From the NCBI GenBank assembly GCA_023457235.1, contig JAEWMK010000028.1, positions 1 to 23,951 of the forward strand: a DNA stretch of 23,951 nucleotides, in the 5' to 3' direction. A program made the position numbers and the translations under genes. The notes under the pieces are model-generated. The model had not been told where the DNA came from and ran no database searches. It was given only the letters and a program-made list of their open reading frames with translations. This document shows, one piece after another, positions 7,077-14,958 of this stretch. This DNA is from Bacillota bacterium (GTDB lineage Bacteria > Bacillota > Bacilli > Bacillales > Bacillaceae_J). Positions within the stretch are counted from its first letter, which is position 1. Every line of letters begins with the position of its first letter.

Positions 7077-8807
7077 ATGAATATATTCCTGAAGAAAAAT
7101 CGACTATGGGAAGAATATACGGAATTTTCTGGTAAAACAGATATTTCTGAGATTGGAGAAAGGGCAAAAGAGCGACTGAATTTTTTGGGTATTAATCAGG
7201 AGACATTGAATCGTGTAAGAGAAGCTGCTGACATTCTATCTCCTTTTAAAGAAAAAATGATTGAGCAATTTTACGGAAGAATTCAATCGGTTGAACATCT
7301 TCATAAAACCATTGTTCAACATTCTACTGTTGATAGATTAAAGAAATCAATGGAAAAGTATGTAGACCAATTTTTGAGTGCAGATGTAAATCATGACTAT
7401 ATTAATACAAGGATTATTGTTGGTCAAGTTCATAGCCGAATCAACTTGACTGCTGAACACTTTATTTCTGCTCATCACTTACTGATTCAAATTATGACAT
7501 CCGTATTAATGGATAAATTGCATCACAATCCAGATCGAATGATGAAAACGATTCTTGCTGTTCAAAAACTAGCGGCATACGACCAACAACTTATTGTTGA
7601 AGTGTATATGGAAGAAACATTTAGGACTTTCTTATTTGGTATGTCTGATATGCTGAATGAACTGACAGGAATAGATACAACAAAACAACTCATTTCAAGT
7701 ATGGAAAAACAGATAGAGGAAACGTACAGCGTTACAGCTGCAACAGAAGAGATGAGTTCATCTATTCAAGAAGTAGCCAACTATGCAGCAAAAGTAGCGG
7801 AAGGAACCGATGAAGCAGTTCGATCAGCTGAAGAGAGGAAAAGGGTGGTAGATGAGGCCCTTCGGGATATAAAGAAGGTTGGATATGTATATGAAGAGGT
7901 AGTTAAAATGGTTGGGCAACTTGCCGCAGAAATTGAATATACGCAAGATGTTGTAGAGGTTATTAAGGGGATAGCAGATCAAACCAACTTACTTGCTTTA
8001 AATGCTAGTATCGAGGCCGCTAGGGCAGGTGAACAAGGTCGTGGTTTTTCAGTTGTGGCTTCAGAGGTGCGTAAATTATCTGAACATACAAAAAATCAAA
8101 TTATTCAGATTACCTCCAATATGGACTCTCTACAAAAAGTATCTAATCAGGTTATTCATCAAATAAAGAAAACGGAAAACTTGGTTGGGCAAAGTGTTAT
8201 TGAAGCTGAGCATTCTGGGGAGGCTTTAATGAAAATCGTGACAATGATGAAAAACATTAACGCATCTACTGCTCAAATTGCTGCGATGAGCGAAGAACAG
8301 ACATCTACGGTTTTGGAAATTGAGGGGAGAAACACCGAAATTAAAGAACATAGCTTGTATTCTCAAGAAATTGCCAAACAAACAGCAGAAATCGTTTTTG
8401 AATTGAGTAATCGCCTGGATGATTATCGCAAAATTTTCTTTGTGACTAACGTGAAACTTAACTATAGAGATATCGTGAGAATTACAAAAACAGATCACCT
8501 ACTTTGGAAATGGAAAGTTTATAACATGATATTAGGAATAGGTGCTATTGATGAAAAGGAATTGACATCTCATACTGATTGTAGGTTAGGAAAGTGGTAT
8601 TACGGAGATCTTCCAGCTCAAGTGAGAAGTACGGATTCATATAAACGGTTAGAGGGACCTCATCGAGATGTTCACCATTATGCTAAACTAGCTATAGAAT
8701 GTTATGGGAAAGGTGATATGCTAGGTGCCGAAGAAGCTTATAAACAGCTAGAACAGGCGTCTAAAACTGTCATTTCTTTGTTGTCCAATTTGGAATCAGA
8801 AATTTGA
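7077..8807 (+). CDS. Soluble globin-coupled chemoreceptor with C-terminal CZB zinc domain
   Basis: A 576-residue receptor without transmembrane segments. Residues about 10-180 resemble the HemAT-type sensor globin; His119 in GQVHSRINLTAEHF fits the proximal haem ligand (VHxRIxL pattern). A methyl-accepting signalling domain follows, with tip sequence DQTNLLALNASIEAARAGE. The C-terminus (about 465-576) is a chemoreceptor zinc-binding (CZB) domain with HTDCRLGKWYYG. Predicted ligands His474, Cys502, His529 and His533 have nearly the spacing I recall for E. coli DgcZ. The protein is about 145 residues longer than B. subtilis HemAT because of the CZB tail. It probably reports oxygen or another haem ligand together with zinc or oxidant to a CheA. 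Which CheA is inference; one lies 0.9 kb downstream. Confidence 0.88.
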   Translation: MNIFLKKNRLWEEYTEFSGKTDISEIGERAKERLNFLGINQETLNRVREAADILSPFKEKMIEQFYGRIQSVEHLHKTIVQHSTVDRLKKSMEKYVDQFLSADVNHDYINTRIIVGQVHSRINLTAEHFISAHHLLIQIMTSVLMDKLHHNPDRMMKTILAVQKLAAYDQQLIVEVYMEETFRTFLFGMSDMLNELTGIDTTKQLISSMEKQIEETYSVTAATEEMSSSIQEVANYAAKVAEGTDEAVRSAEERKRVVDEALRDIKKVGYVYEEVVKMVGQLAAEIEYTQDVVEVIKGIADQTNLLALNASIEAARAGEQGRGFSVVASEVRKLSEHTKNQIIQITSNMDSLQKVSNQVIHQIKKTENLVGQSVIEAEHSGEALMKIVTMMKNINASTAQIAAMSEEQTSTVLEIEGRNTEIKEHSLYSQEIAKQTAEIVFELSNRLDDYRKIFFVTNVKLNYRDIVRITKTDHLLWKWKVYNMILGIGAIDEKELTSHTDCRLGKWYYGDLPAQVRSTDSYKRLEGPHRDVHHYAKLAIECYGKGDMLGAEEAYKQLEQASKTVISLLSNLESEI

Positions 8808-8851
8808 TTTAAACATATCTGGTAGAATTAGTTTATGAGGAGATAATTTTT

Positions 8852-9037
8852 ATGATTGTTGATGATATAAACAGAAAAATTGAATATTTAAGAAGGAAAT
8901 TGATTTCTATTGGGATCACCAAAGGATATACTTCCGAAGATACTGTGAAAATTAGTCAGGAACTTGATGCCCTATTAAACCTGCAAGGAAGTAAACCTAG
9001 AAAATCACAAACAAAATTTAAGGTTGAGAAAAAATGA
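8852..9037 (+). CDS. Spo0E-like aspartyl-phosphate phosphatase
   Basis: A 61-residue protein with the two-helix Spo0E layout: an N-terminal helix (INRKIEYLRRKLISIG), a turn (TKGYTSED) and a second helix with the family signature SQELDALLN (Ser35 to Asp39). Family members dephosphorylate Spo0A~P and hold back sporulation. The ribosome site GAGGAGAT precedes ATG 8852. It closes the GGDEF-EAL operon, 44 nt after the receptor, and is followed by a terminator. The target (Spo0A or another regulator) is not shown by the sequence. Its place in a c-di-GMP/chemosensory operon suggests coordination of motility and sporulation. Confidence 0.86.
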   Translation: MIVDDINRKIEYLRRKLISIGITKGYTSEDTVKISQELDALLNLQGSKPRKSQTKFKVEKK

Positions 9038-9052
9038 GGCTTTAGCATAACA

Positions 9053-9083
9053 AAAAGATCGTTAAAACGGTCTTTTCTTTTTT
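9053..9083 (+). terminator. Intrinsic terminator of GGDEF-EAL/PilZ/receptor/Spo0E operon
   Basis: AAAAGATCG (9053-9061) pairs with CGGTCTTTT (9068-9076) around a TTAAAA loop, followed by CTTTTTT. It lies 15 nt after the Spo0E-like gene. Confidence 0.85.
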
Positions 9084-9151
9084 GGTTATCTTTCTTTCGA
9101 GTGTTTTTAATGAAAAACAAATTATGAAGAATTTTGACTAATAGTATTGAC

Positions 9152-9193
9152 GTGATGCTTATCACTAATACAAAAGTCCTATTTGTGTATAAT
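9152..9193 (+). promoter_or_regulatory. Candidate control region of cheW-cheA-mcp operon
   Basis: A perfect dyad GTGAT-GCTT-ATCAC (9152-9165) overlaps a TTGACG (9147-9152) that could be a -35, though no good -10 lies at the right distance. A TATAAT (9188-9193) preceded by TGTG sits 22 nt further on and could act as an extended -10 promoter. No SigD-type motility promoter was recognised. The rest of 9084-9271 shows only AT-rich sequence and a short TGAGT...ACTCA repeat beside the ribosome site. Confidence 0.35.
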
Positions 9194-9271
9194 CATATTA
9201 TAAATATGAATAACATTAAAATGTTGCTACATATTTGAGTGAGTTATTAGTGACTCATAAGGAGGGGTATT

Positions 9272-9734
9272 TTGGAACAGGTAGAAAATGAGCATGAATT
9301 GGAACAATATACGGTGTTTTCAATTGGAAAGCAGCTTTGTGCTTTACGTATAGAAGAGGTCGTTGAGATTGTTCGTGTTCATACAATTACAGAGGTTCCG
9401 GGGATCGAAACTTTCATATTAGGAATGATAAATTTGCGTGGAAGTATTATCCCAGTTATTGATCTACGAAAAAGATTTCGTTTGAAAGCCCCCCCCATTT
9501 CAGAAAAAAACACGCATTATTATCGTAGATAATCAAGGTGAAGATATAGGGTTAATTGTCGATGAGGTAACAATGGTCACATATGTTGAGAGGAATCATG
9601 TTGAGCCACCTCTGGAATTGTTTAATACACTTGAAAAGGACTGTTTTCAGGGATTTGCAAAAATAAATGAACAATTAATTGGTGTTTTGAATCTTAAAAA
9701 AGTTTTATATCCCTACGACAAGAAGGAGGTGTAG
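9272..9734 (+). pseudogene. cheW: cheW, frameshifted at a C8 or A7 homopolymer
   Basis: CheW is the adaptor linking chemoreceptors to CheA. TTG 9272 follows AGGAGGGG and opens a frame that matches CheW (QYTVFSIGKQLCALRIEEVV, then INLRGSIIPVIDLRKRF) but stops at 9532 after 86 codons. The C-terminal half continues in another frame to TAG 9732: RIIIVDNQGEDIGLIVDEVT, then FQGFAKINEQLIGVLNLKKV. Removing one base from the C8 run (9489-9496) or the A7 run (9504-9510) restores a 153-residue CheW of normal length. Both halves are otherwise well conserved, so this is a recent mutation, a phase-variable tract or a sequencing error. The cheA ribosome site overlaps the 3' end of the gene. Confidence 0.9.
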
Positions 9735-9739
9735 TCCGA

Positions 9740-12316
9740 ATGGAAATAGATCTATCTGTGTATTTAGGGGCCTTTTTGGATGAGGTAGATGAGCAGTTAG
9801 AAATTCTTGAAAGGGAAGTATTGAATCTAGAACAAGACGCTGGAAATGTTGAGACGATTCAAAGTATTTTCCGTGCAGCTCATACCCTCAAGGGATCATC
9901 TGCTGCAATGGGTATGGAAAAAATGAAGGAATTAACTCATAAAGTGGAGAATGTCTTCGATTCCATTCGGAATCAAAAGCTTACAGTAAATACAAATATC
10001 ATTAATATTATTTTTGAATCGATTGACCGAATAAAACTTTTAAAAGAAGCGTTAGTAGATGGTTCGATTGATTCTATTGTTATCTCCGACCTAATCGTAA
10101 ATTTAGAATCCATTCAAAATAGCAATAGCAATAAAAAAGATGATGAGAACATTTCAGCTATTGAAAAACAAGGTATCCAGAATCATTCAGATGGCAAGGT
10201 GTTTCCAGAAGTGATTCTTGATGTATACCAAAAGGATATGGTAGAAAAGGCGTTTCAACTTGGAATGAATGCGATTGTTGTATACGTGGCTTTGAATAAC
10301 GACACATTGTTAAAATCAGTTCGTGCTTTTTTAATTCATAACAATTTAAAGGAAATCGGAGAGATTATTGCTTCCTTTCCATCGCCGGAAATTATTGAAA
10401 ATGAGGCCCAATTTGATGGCAGTTTAGCTTTTATTATTGTGACAAATGCGAAAAACAAAGAGGTATTTAATATTGTCAATAGCATCTCGGATATACAAGC
10501 AATTCATTTAACCTTACTAACAACTTCAAATCTTGAGAGCTTTTGTGTAGGGAAAAAGCTAAAAATTGTGGAACAAAGATCTCCAGAAACCGAAGAATCT
10601 AGCGGAAAATCTAATTCACAGGTAAAGATACAGCAAACCGTTCGGATCGATGTAGAACGGTTAGAATCGTTGATGAACCTTGTAGGGGAACTGGTCATTA
10701 GTCAAACGAGATTAACGGATGTTCGGGGGAGATTAGCGGATCGATATGAAAATGATCCCGATATAGAAGGATTTCATGAGGTGGAAAATCATCTTGGGCA
10801 AATTATTAGCGAACTACAAGAAGGGATGATAAAGACAAGAATGTTGCCAATTGAGCAGCTGTTCAATCGTTTCCCACGTATGGTTCGGGATATTGCCCAA
10901 AAGTCATTAAAAGAAGTTAACTTTATTATGGAAGGCAAAGAAACAGAGCTTGATCGTAATTTAATTGAAGAAATTGCAGATCCCATTATTCATTTACTAC
11001 GAAATTCTCTTGATCATGGAATTGAATCCCCAGAAGAACGTGAAAGATTAGGAAAACCACGTCAAGGAACTGTGATATTAAAAGCGTCTCATGAAGAAAA
11101 TTACATTGTGATCACTATTTCGGACGATGGGAAAGGTATAGATAGGGAAAAAATTAAACAGTCAGCCATCAAAAAGCAACTACTTTCTGAAGATGAAGTA
11201 GATCGGATGACAGAGAAAGATTTAGTATTTCTCATCTTTAAATCAGGAATATCGACGGCGAAAACAATTACAGACATATCCGGCCGAGGCGTTGGTATGG
11301 ATATTGTACGAAGTCATATTGAAAAACTAAATGGAATTATCGATATCGATACGAAAGTCGGGGAAGGGACGACTTTTACAATAAAGCTACCATTAACATT
11401 AGCGATTATCCGCTCAATTCTTGTAAAAATAGGTGAAAAACAATTTGCGGTACCACTTGCTAATGTTCAGGAAATTATTCGAATAGGCAAAGAAGATATT
11501 AAAACCATTCAAAATCAGGAAGTTGGCATTGTTCGTGATCGAGTGCTCCCACTTGTTCGGCTACATAAACGACTAAACGCTAGTGAAGAAGAAATACAGA
11601 ATAAAAAACGATTATTTGTTGTTGTACTCGGATTAGCGGATAAGAGAGTCGGAATCATTATAGACAAAACACTTGGGAATCAAGAAATTGTGATTAAATC
11701 ACTTGGGAAATATATCGGTAATCCGAAATATATTGCAGGTGCCACGATAATGGGAGATGGCAATGTAGCCCTAATACTAGATGTTGGTTCAATCGTCAAT
11801 GAGGAAGGTACAAAGGATGTAACGAACACACATCAAAGTAATGAGGTAATTAGCGAAGAAAAGATCCTGCAGTTGACGACTTTCAGGCTTGGTGACGAAG
11901 AATATGGAATTGAAATTGATAAAGTGAAAGATATTATTACAATACCAACCATAACTCCAGTGATAAATTCCCCGTTTTCTATGATGGGAATGATGAATTT
12001 ACGAGGTAAGCTCATCCCTGTCATGGATTTACGTGAGAGATTTGGAATATCCGGGCAACAAACAACTAGAAAATCTCGAATAATGGTAGTTGATGTCCAG
12101 AATGAACAGATTGGATTATTAGTAGATCAAGTGACACAAGTGCTAAAAGTGAATGAAGAAACAATGGAAAATGCTCCAAAGTATGAAAGCCTTGTAGAAG
12201 AAGCCTATATTCGAGGAATTTGTCATTTACAAGAGCGGCTTATTATCTTACTTGATATTGATAGAGTGATAAGTATAGAAAAGCTTCTTCAATTAAAACA
12301 GCTTGTAGAACATTAA
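9740..12316 (+). CDS. cheA: Chemotaxis histidine kinase CheA with an additional C-terminal CheW domain
   Basis: An 858-residue CheA. The P1 phosphotransfer domain has His48 in AAHTLKGSS. A P2-like region (about 150-275) follows, then P3 dimerisation (about 295-365) and P4 ATPase with HLLRNSLDHGIE, DDGKGID and GRGVGMD. P5 (about 545-680) is CheW-like. After a linker, a second CheW-like domain (about 705-850) begins LQLTTFRLGDEEYGIEIDKV and contains MNLRGKLIPVMDLRERFG. B. subtilis CheA is near 670 residues, so the last domain accounts for the extra length. The catalytic motifs are intact. The start has AAGGAGGTG upstream, overlapping the broken cheW. No cheY, cheB, cheR, cheC or cheD lies in the window, so the phosphate acceptor must be elsewhere or non-canonical. 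Confidence 0.95.
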   Translation: MEIDLSVYLGAFLDEVDEQLEILEREVLNLEQDAGNVETIQSIFRAAHTLKGSSAAMGMEKMKELTHKVENVFDSIRNQKLTVNTNIINIIFESIDRIKLLKEALVDGSIDSIVISDLIVNLESIQNSNSNKKDDENISAIEKQGIQNHSDGKVFPEVILDVYQKDMVEKAFQLGMNAIVVYVALNNDTLLKSVRAFLIHNNLKEIGEIIASFPSPEIIENEAQFDGSLAFIIVTNAKNKEVFNIVNSISDIQAIHLTLLTTSNLESFCVGKKLKIVEQRSPETEESSGKSNSQVKIQQTVRIDVERLESLMNLVGELVISQTRLTDVRGRLADRYENDPDIEGFHEVENHLGQIISELQEGMIKTRMLPIEQLFNRFPRMVRDIAQKSLKEVNFIMEGKETELDRNLIEEIADPIIHLLRNSLDHGIESPEERERLGKPRQGTVILKASHEENYIVITISDDGKGIDREKIKQSAIKKQLLSEDEVDRMTEKDLVFLIFKSGISTAKTITDISGRGVGMDIVRSHIEKLNGIIDIDTKVGEGTTFTIKLPLTLAIIRSILVKIGEKQFAVPLANVQEIIRIGKEDIKTIQNQEVGIVRDRVLPLVRLHKRLNASEEEIQNKKRLFVVVLGLADKRVGIIIDKTLGNQEIVIKSLGKYIGNPKYIAGATIMGDGNVALILDVGSIVNEEGTKDVTNTHQSNEVISEEKILQLTTFRLGDEEYGIEIDKVKDIITIPTITPVINSPFSMMGMMNLRGKLIPVMDLRERFGISGQQTTRKSRIMVVDVQNEQIGLLVDQVTQVLKVNEETMENAPKYESLVEEAYIRGICHLQERLIILLDIDRVISIEKLLQLKQLVEH

Positions 12317-12333
12317 AACTGGAGGAACATAAG

Positions 12334-13920
12334 ATGAATTGGTTAAAAAACTTAACTGTAGTAAAAAAGCTACTTATGCTAATTATAAGTAGCTTAGTAT
12401 TTATTGTGTTAGTCGGAGGGGTTGGTTTTTATAATATGAATCAAATGGTTGACCGTTCGACTGAAATGTATGAAGATAATTTATTACCTGTTAAATGGAT
12501 TAATGATTTAAGAACTCAATCTCGTGCAAATGAAGCATTGCTGAAAGAAACAATGATCATGCAGGACAGAACTAGAATAGATGAAATAATTAGTGAAATA
12601 AACGAACGAGGAAAATTAGCTGTTAATGATGTAAATGATTACAAAAATACAAATCTAACAGACTATGAAAGAGAACGCCTCCCTCAGGTTGAAGCTCTTT
12701 TAACCGATATTCAAACGGAACGCGAACAATTATTTCCGATTGTTGCGAATGGGACTACCGAAGAAGCATACAAATTTTTTGAAACAAGACTACAACAACC
12801 TACTAATGAACTAAATCTATTGTTACAAGAATTAGCAGATTTTAATGCAAAAGAAGCAGATGAGCTTAGAAATGAAATTCAAAGTCAAGAAAAAACTACT
12901 ACCATTTTTATGGTTATTATCATTGTTATTGCGGCTATTCTTCCTATTATATTAGGAATGGTCATTTCTCGAACACTAACAATTCCAATTAACGGTCTTG
13001 TAAGTGAAATGGCGAAAGCTGGGGAAGGTGATTTAACGGCTCACGGAGATTACTATTCTAAAGACGAAATCGGGGAATTAATCGTTTCCTTTAATCAGAT
13101 GATTTCAAACATGCATAGAGCGATAGGCGAAGTAACGGAAAATGCAACCAGTCTTGCGGCTAGCGCTGAAGAAATATCAGCAAGTACAGAAGAAATTGCC
13201 TCTGGTAGTGCTCAGCAGGCGCAAGATGCCAATACGTCTGCAGATATGATGACAGAAATGGCGGAGGCAGTTCAGGCCGTTTCTGAAAACGCACAACATG
13301 CAGCAAGCTTGACAGACCGAACTGTCGGGGCAGCAGAACAAGGTGGAATTGTCATTAATGATACGATTGTTGGTATGGAACAAATCAGCACAAGTATTCA
13401 AGATTTAGCTAATAAATCTGTCCAAATAGGTGAAATTATCGAAGTGATCGATGATATTGCAGAACAAACCAATTTACTTGCTCTAAATGCAGCAATAGAA
13501 GCTGCCCGTGCGGGGGAAGCAGGAAAAGGCTTTGCTGTAGTAGCGGATGAGGTTCGTAAGCTTGCTGAACGCAGTAGTAAAGCAACAAAAGAAATTTCTG
13601 AATTAATTACTATGATTCAAGAAAACACAAAGCGTTCAGTTGACTCCGTAGCAATGGGAAATGAAAGAGTCGAAAAGGCTGGAACAACATTCAATGATAT
13701 TGTGAAGCTTTTAAAAGATTCTTCTGCAAGAGTAACTGAAATTGCTGCAGCGAGCGAGCAGCAAGCCGCTCAAGCACAAGAGGTTCTATCAGCTGTTCAA
13801 AACATTGCATCTGTAACTCAAGAAACAGCAGCCGGAATAGAAGAAACAGCCACAACAGCTACAGATTTAGCGACTATGGCAGAAACCTTAAATCAACTAG
13901 CATCTAGATTTAAGGTTTAA
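12334..13920 (+). CDS. Transmembrane methyl-accepting chemotaxis protein (4HB-HAMP-MA)
   Basis: A 528-residue receptor. TM1 (about 13-33), a periplasm-facing four-helix-bundle type sensor region (about 34-188), TM2 (about 190-212), HAMP (about 213-265), then a long coiled-coil signalling domain with tip EQTNLLALNAAIEAARAGE near 376-395, followed by GKGFAVVADEVRKLAERS. It ends in LASRFKV, a usual MCP C-terminus, so the gene is complete. GGAGGA precedes the ATG, 17 nt after cheA, so the two are probably cotranscribed. Adaptor residues (Gln/Glu-rich helices) fit methylation, but no methyltransferase gene is nearby. The ligand is unknown. A truncated phosphatase reading frame begins 7 nt after its stop. 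Confidence 0.95.
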   Translation: MNWLKNLTVVKKLLMLIISSLVFIVLVGGVGFYNMNQMVDRSTEMYEDNLLPVKWINDLRTQSRANEALLKETMIMQDRTRIDEIISEINERGKLAVNDVNDYKNTNLTDYERERLPQVEALLTDIQTEREQLFPIVANGTTEEAYKFFETRLQQPTNELNLLLQELADFNAKEADELRNEIQSQEKTTTIFMVIIIVIAAILPIILGMVISRTLTIPINGLVSEMAKAGEGDLTAHGDYYSKDEIGELIVSFNQMISNMHRAIGEVTENATSLAASAEEISASTEEIASGSAQQAQDANTSADMMTEMAEAVQAVSENAQHAASLTDRTVGAAEQGGIVINDTIVGMEQISTSIQDLANKSVQIGEIIEVIDDIAEQTNLLALNAAIEAARAGEAGKGFAVVADEVRKLAERSSKATKEISELITMIQENTKRSVDSVAMGNERVEKAGTTFNDIVKLLKDSSARVTEIAAASEQQAAQAQEVLSAVQNIASVTQETAAGIEETATTATDLATMAETLNQLASRFKV

Positions 13921-13927
13921 GGACGTA

Positions 13928-14488
13928 ATGGGTCATGGCGTTGCCTCTTCGCTTGTGTGTATATCTTTACGATCTCTACTTGAGGGAATGATTAAGAGGA
14001 TAGTCTATCCAGAACACGTGATGAAGAGATTAAATAAGGAAATTATCTCCTTGTATACTTACAATGATAATACCACATCGAAAAAGTATTATTTAACTGG
14101 AACTTATGTTGTGATTGATACAAAGGAAAAAATCATTCAATATGCGTCTGCTGGCCATCCGCCGGGATTTTTAATTGATGATGTTGGAAATGCTACTGAA
14201 TTAAACGAAGGCTGTGTTCCACTAGGAATGCTTCCAGAAATAGATGTTCAAACGGGAACTTTAAATTATTCGGGAGAATCAAAAATTTTTTTATACACAG
14301 ATGGGATTTTTGATAATGAAAATTACACAACAAGAGAAAATATTGAGAGCTTAAAAACACTTTTAATAAAAAATCGGAAAGTGAAAGCGGATGATCTTCT
14401 TAATAAGGCATTAGCCCAATATTCTAATAAAAATGGTTCAATGAAGTCCATTGATGATGTAGCTCTTATTGCAGCTACTATTTATTAG
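13928..14488 (+). pseudogene. N-terminally truncated SpoIIE/RsbU-type PP2C phosphatase remnant
   Basis: 186 codons match the C-terminal part of the SpoIIE phosphatase domain: MGHGVASSL, YASAGHPPGFL, LYTDGIFD and SIDDVALIAATIY. The two codons before the ATG read Asp-Val, so the family motif DVxGHG is cut almost exactly at the end of the MCP gene (stop 13920). The first 35-40 residues of the domain, with the metal-binding GDFYD segment, and any sensor region are absent; the Asp of DVMGHG lies outside the possible protein. AAGGA 4 nt before the ATG could allow translation, but the product should be inactive. The abrupt junction suggests a deletion or insertion that placed the MCP end against the phosphatase remainder. 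Confidence 0.82.
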
Positions 14489-14610
14489 GGTATAGCTCCT
14501 CAAATCCAGATAGCTATGCTTTATTTCGCGCAAGAAGACCAGGAAGCCGTATAATATGATTCGTATCCAAGCCCCTATATAAATTATGCTAACCGTAAAT
14601 TGTTTTAAAG

Positions 14611-14633
14611 ATATTTTAATGATGTTAAAATAT
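14611..14633. promoter_or_regulatory. Palindromic operator candidate of toxin-antitoxin pair
   Basis: ATATTTTAA (14611-14619) and TTAAAATAT (14625-14633) are perfect 9-bp arms with a 5-bp spacer, 31 bp before the antitoxin ATG. Autoregulation through such a dyad is usual in type II toxin-antitoxin operons. A TTGTTT (14600-14605) nearby could be a -35, but no convincing -10 was found. The rest of 14489-14664 holds only a weak ATAGCT/AGCTAT hairpin after the phosphatase remnant. Confidence 0.5.
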
Positions 14634-14664
14634 GTTAAAGTATTCTAAAAGGAGCGTGATTTAG

Positions 14665-14958
14665 ATGGAAATGGAATCTTTTCAAGTAAATTTACCAAAA
14701 GAATTTTTTCCATTATTAGATGCACTGGATGGTCCGAATATTGATACCAAAGTAAAGGTTTCATTAGCACTCGGTCTTTTTGTTAATAAGGAGGTGACTC
14801 TTGCTAGAGCTGCTGAACTATCGGGAAAATCATTAGGAGAGTTTATTGATTTTTTGCGATCAAAAAATATACCATGGATGGAATACACTGAAGAGCATTT
14901 AAAAGATGATGAGCGGGCTATAAAGGACTTGTTGGGTGGTATAAATGTTGAAAAGTAA
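14665..14958 (+). CDS. UPF0175-family antitoxin
   Basis: A 97-residue protein with a helix-turn-helix-like stretch typical of UPF0175: NKEVTLARAAELSGKSLGEF, then RSKNIPW. UPF0175 proteins are usually encoded just before DUF3368 PIN-domain toxins, as here, and are taken as their antitoxins and DNA-binding autorepressors. AAAGGAG precedes the ATG. The 3' end overlaps the toxin gene by 14 nt, so translation is coupled. Confidence 0.82.
   Translation: MEMESFQVNLPKEFFPLLDALDGPNIDTKVKVSLALGLFVNKEVTLARAAELSGKSLGEFIDFLRSKNIPWMEYTEEHLKDDERAIKDLLGGINVEK

Noticed and set aside
8226..8498. Minus-strand 90-codon frame inside the soluble receptor gene, and similar antisense frames in cheA, mcp, pckA and metK
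   Set aside because: Shadows of strongly supported coding sequences without ribosome sites or family resemblance.
9084..9271. SigD-type flagellar promoter for the che operon
   Set aside because: No TAAA-N15-GCCGATAT-like sequence was found.
14489..14520. ATAGCT/AGCTAT hairpin as terminator of the che operon
   Set aside because: A short 6-bp stem, long loop and no T-tract; support is too weak.
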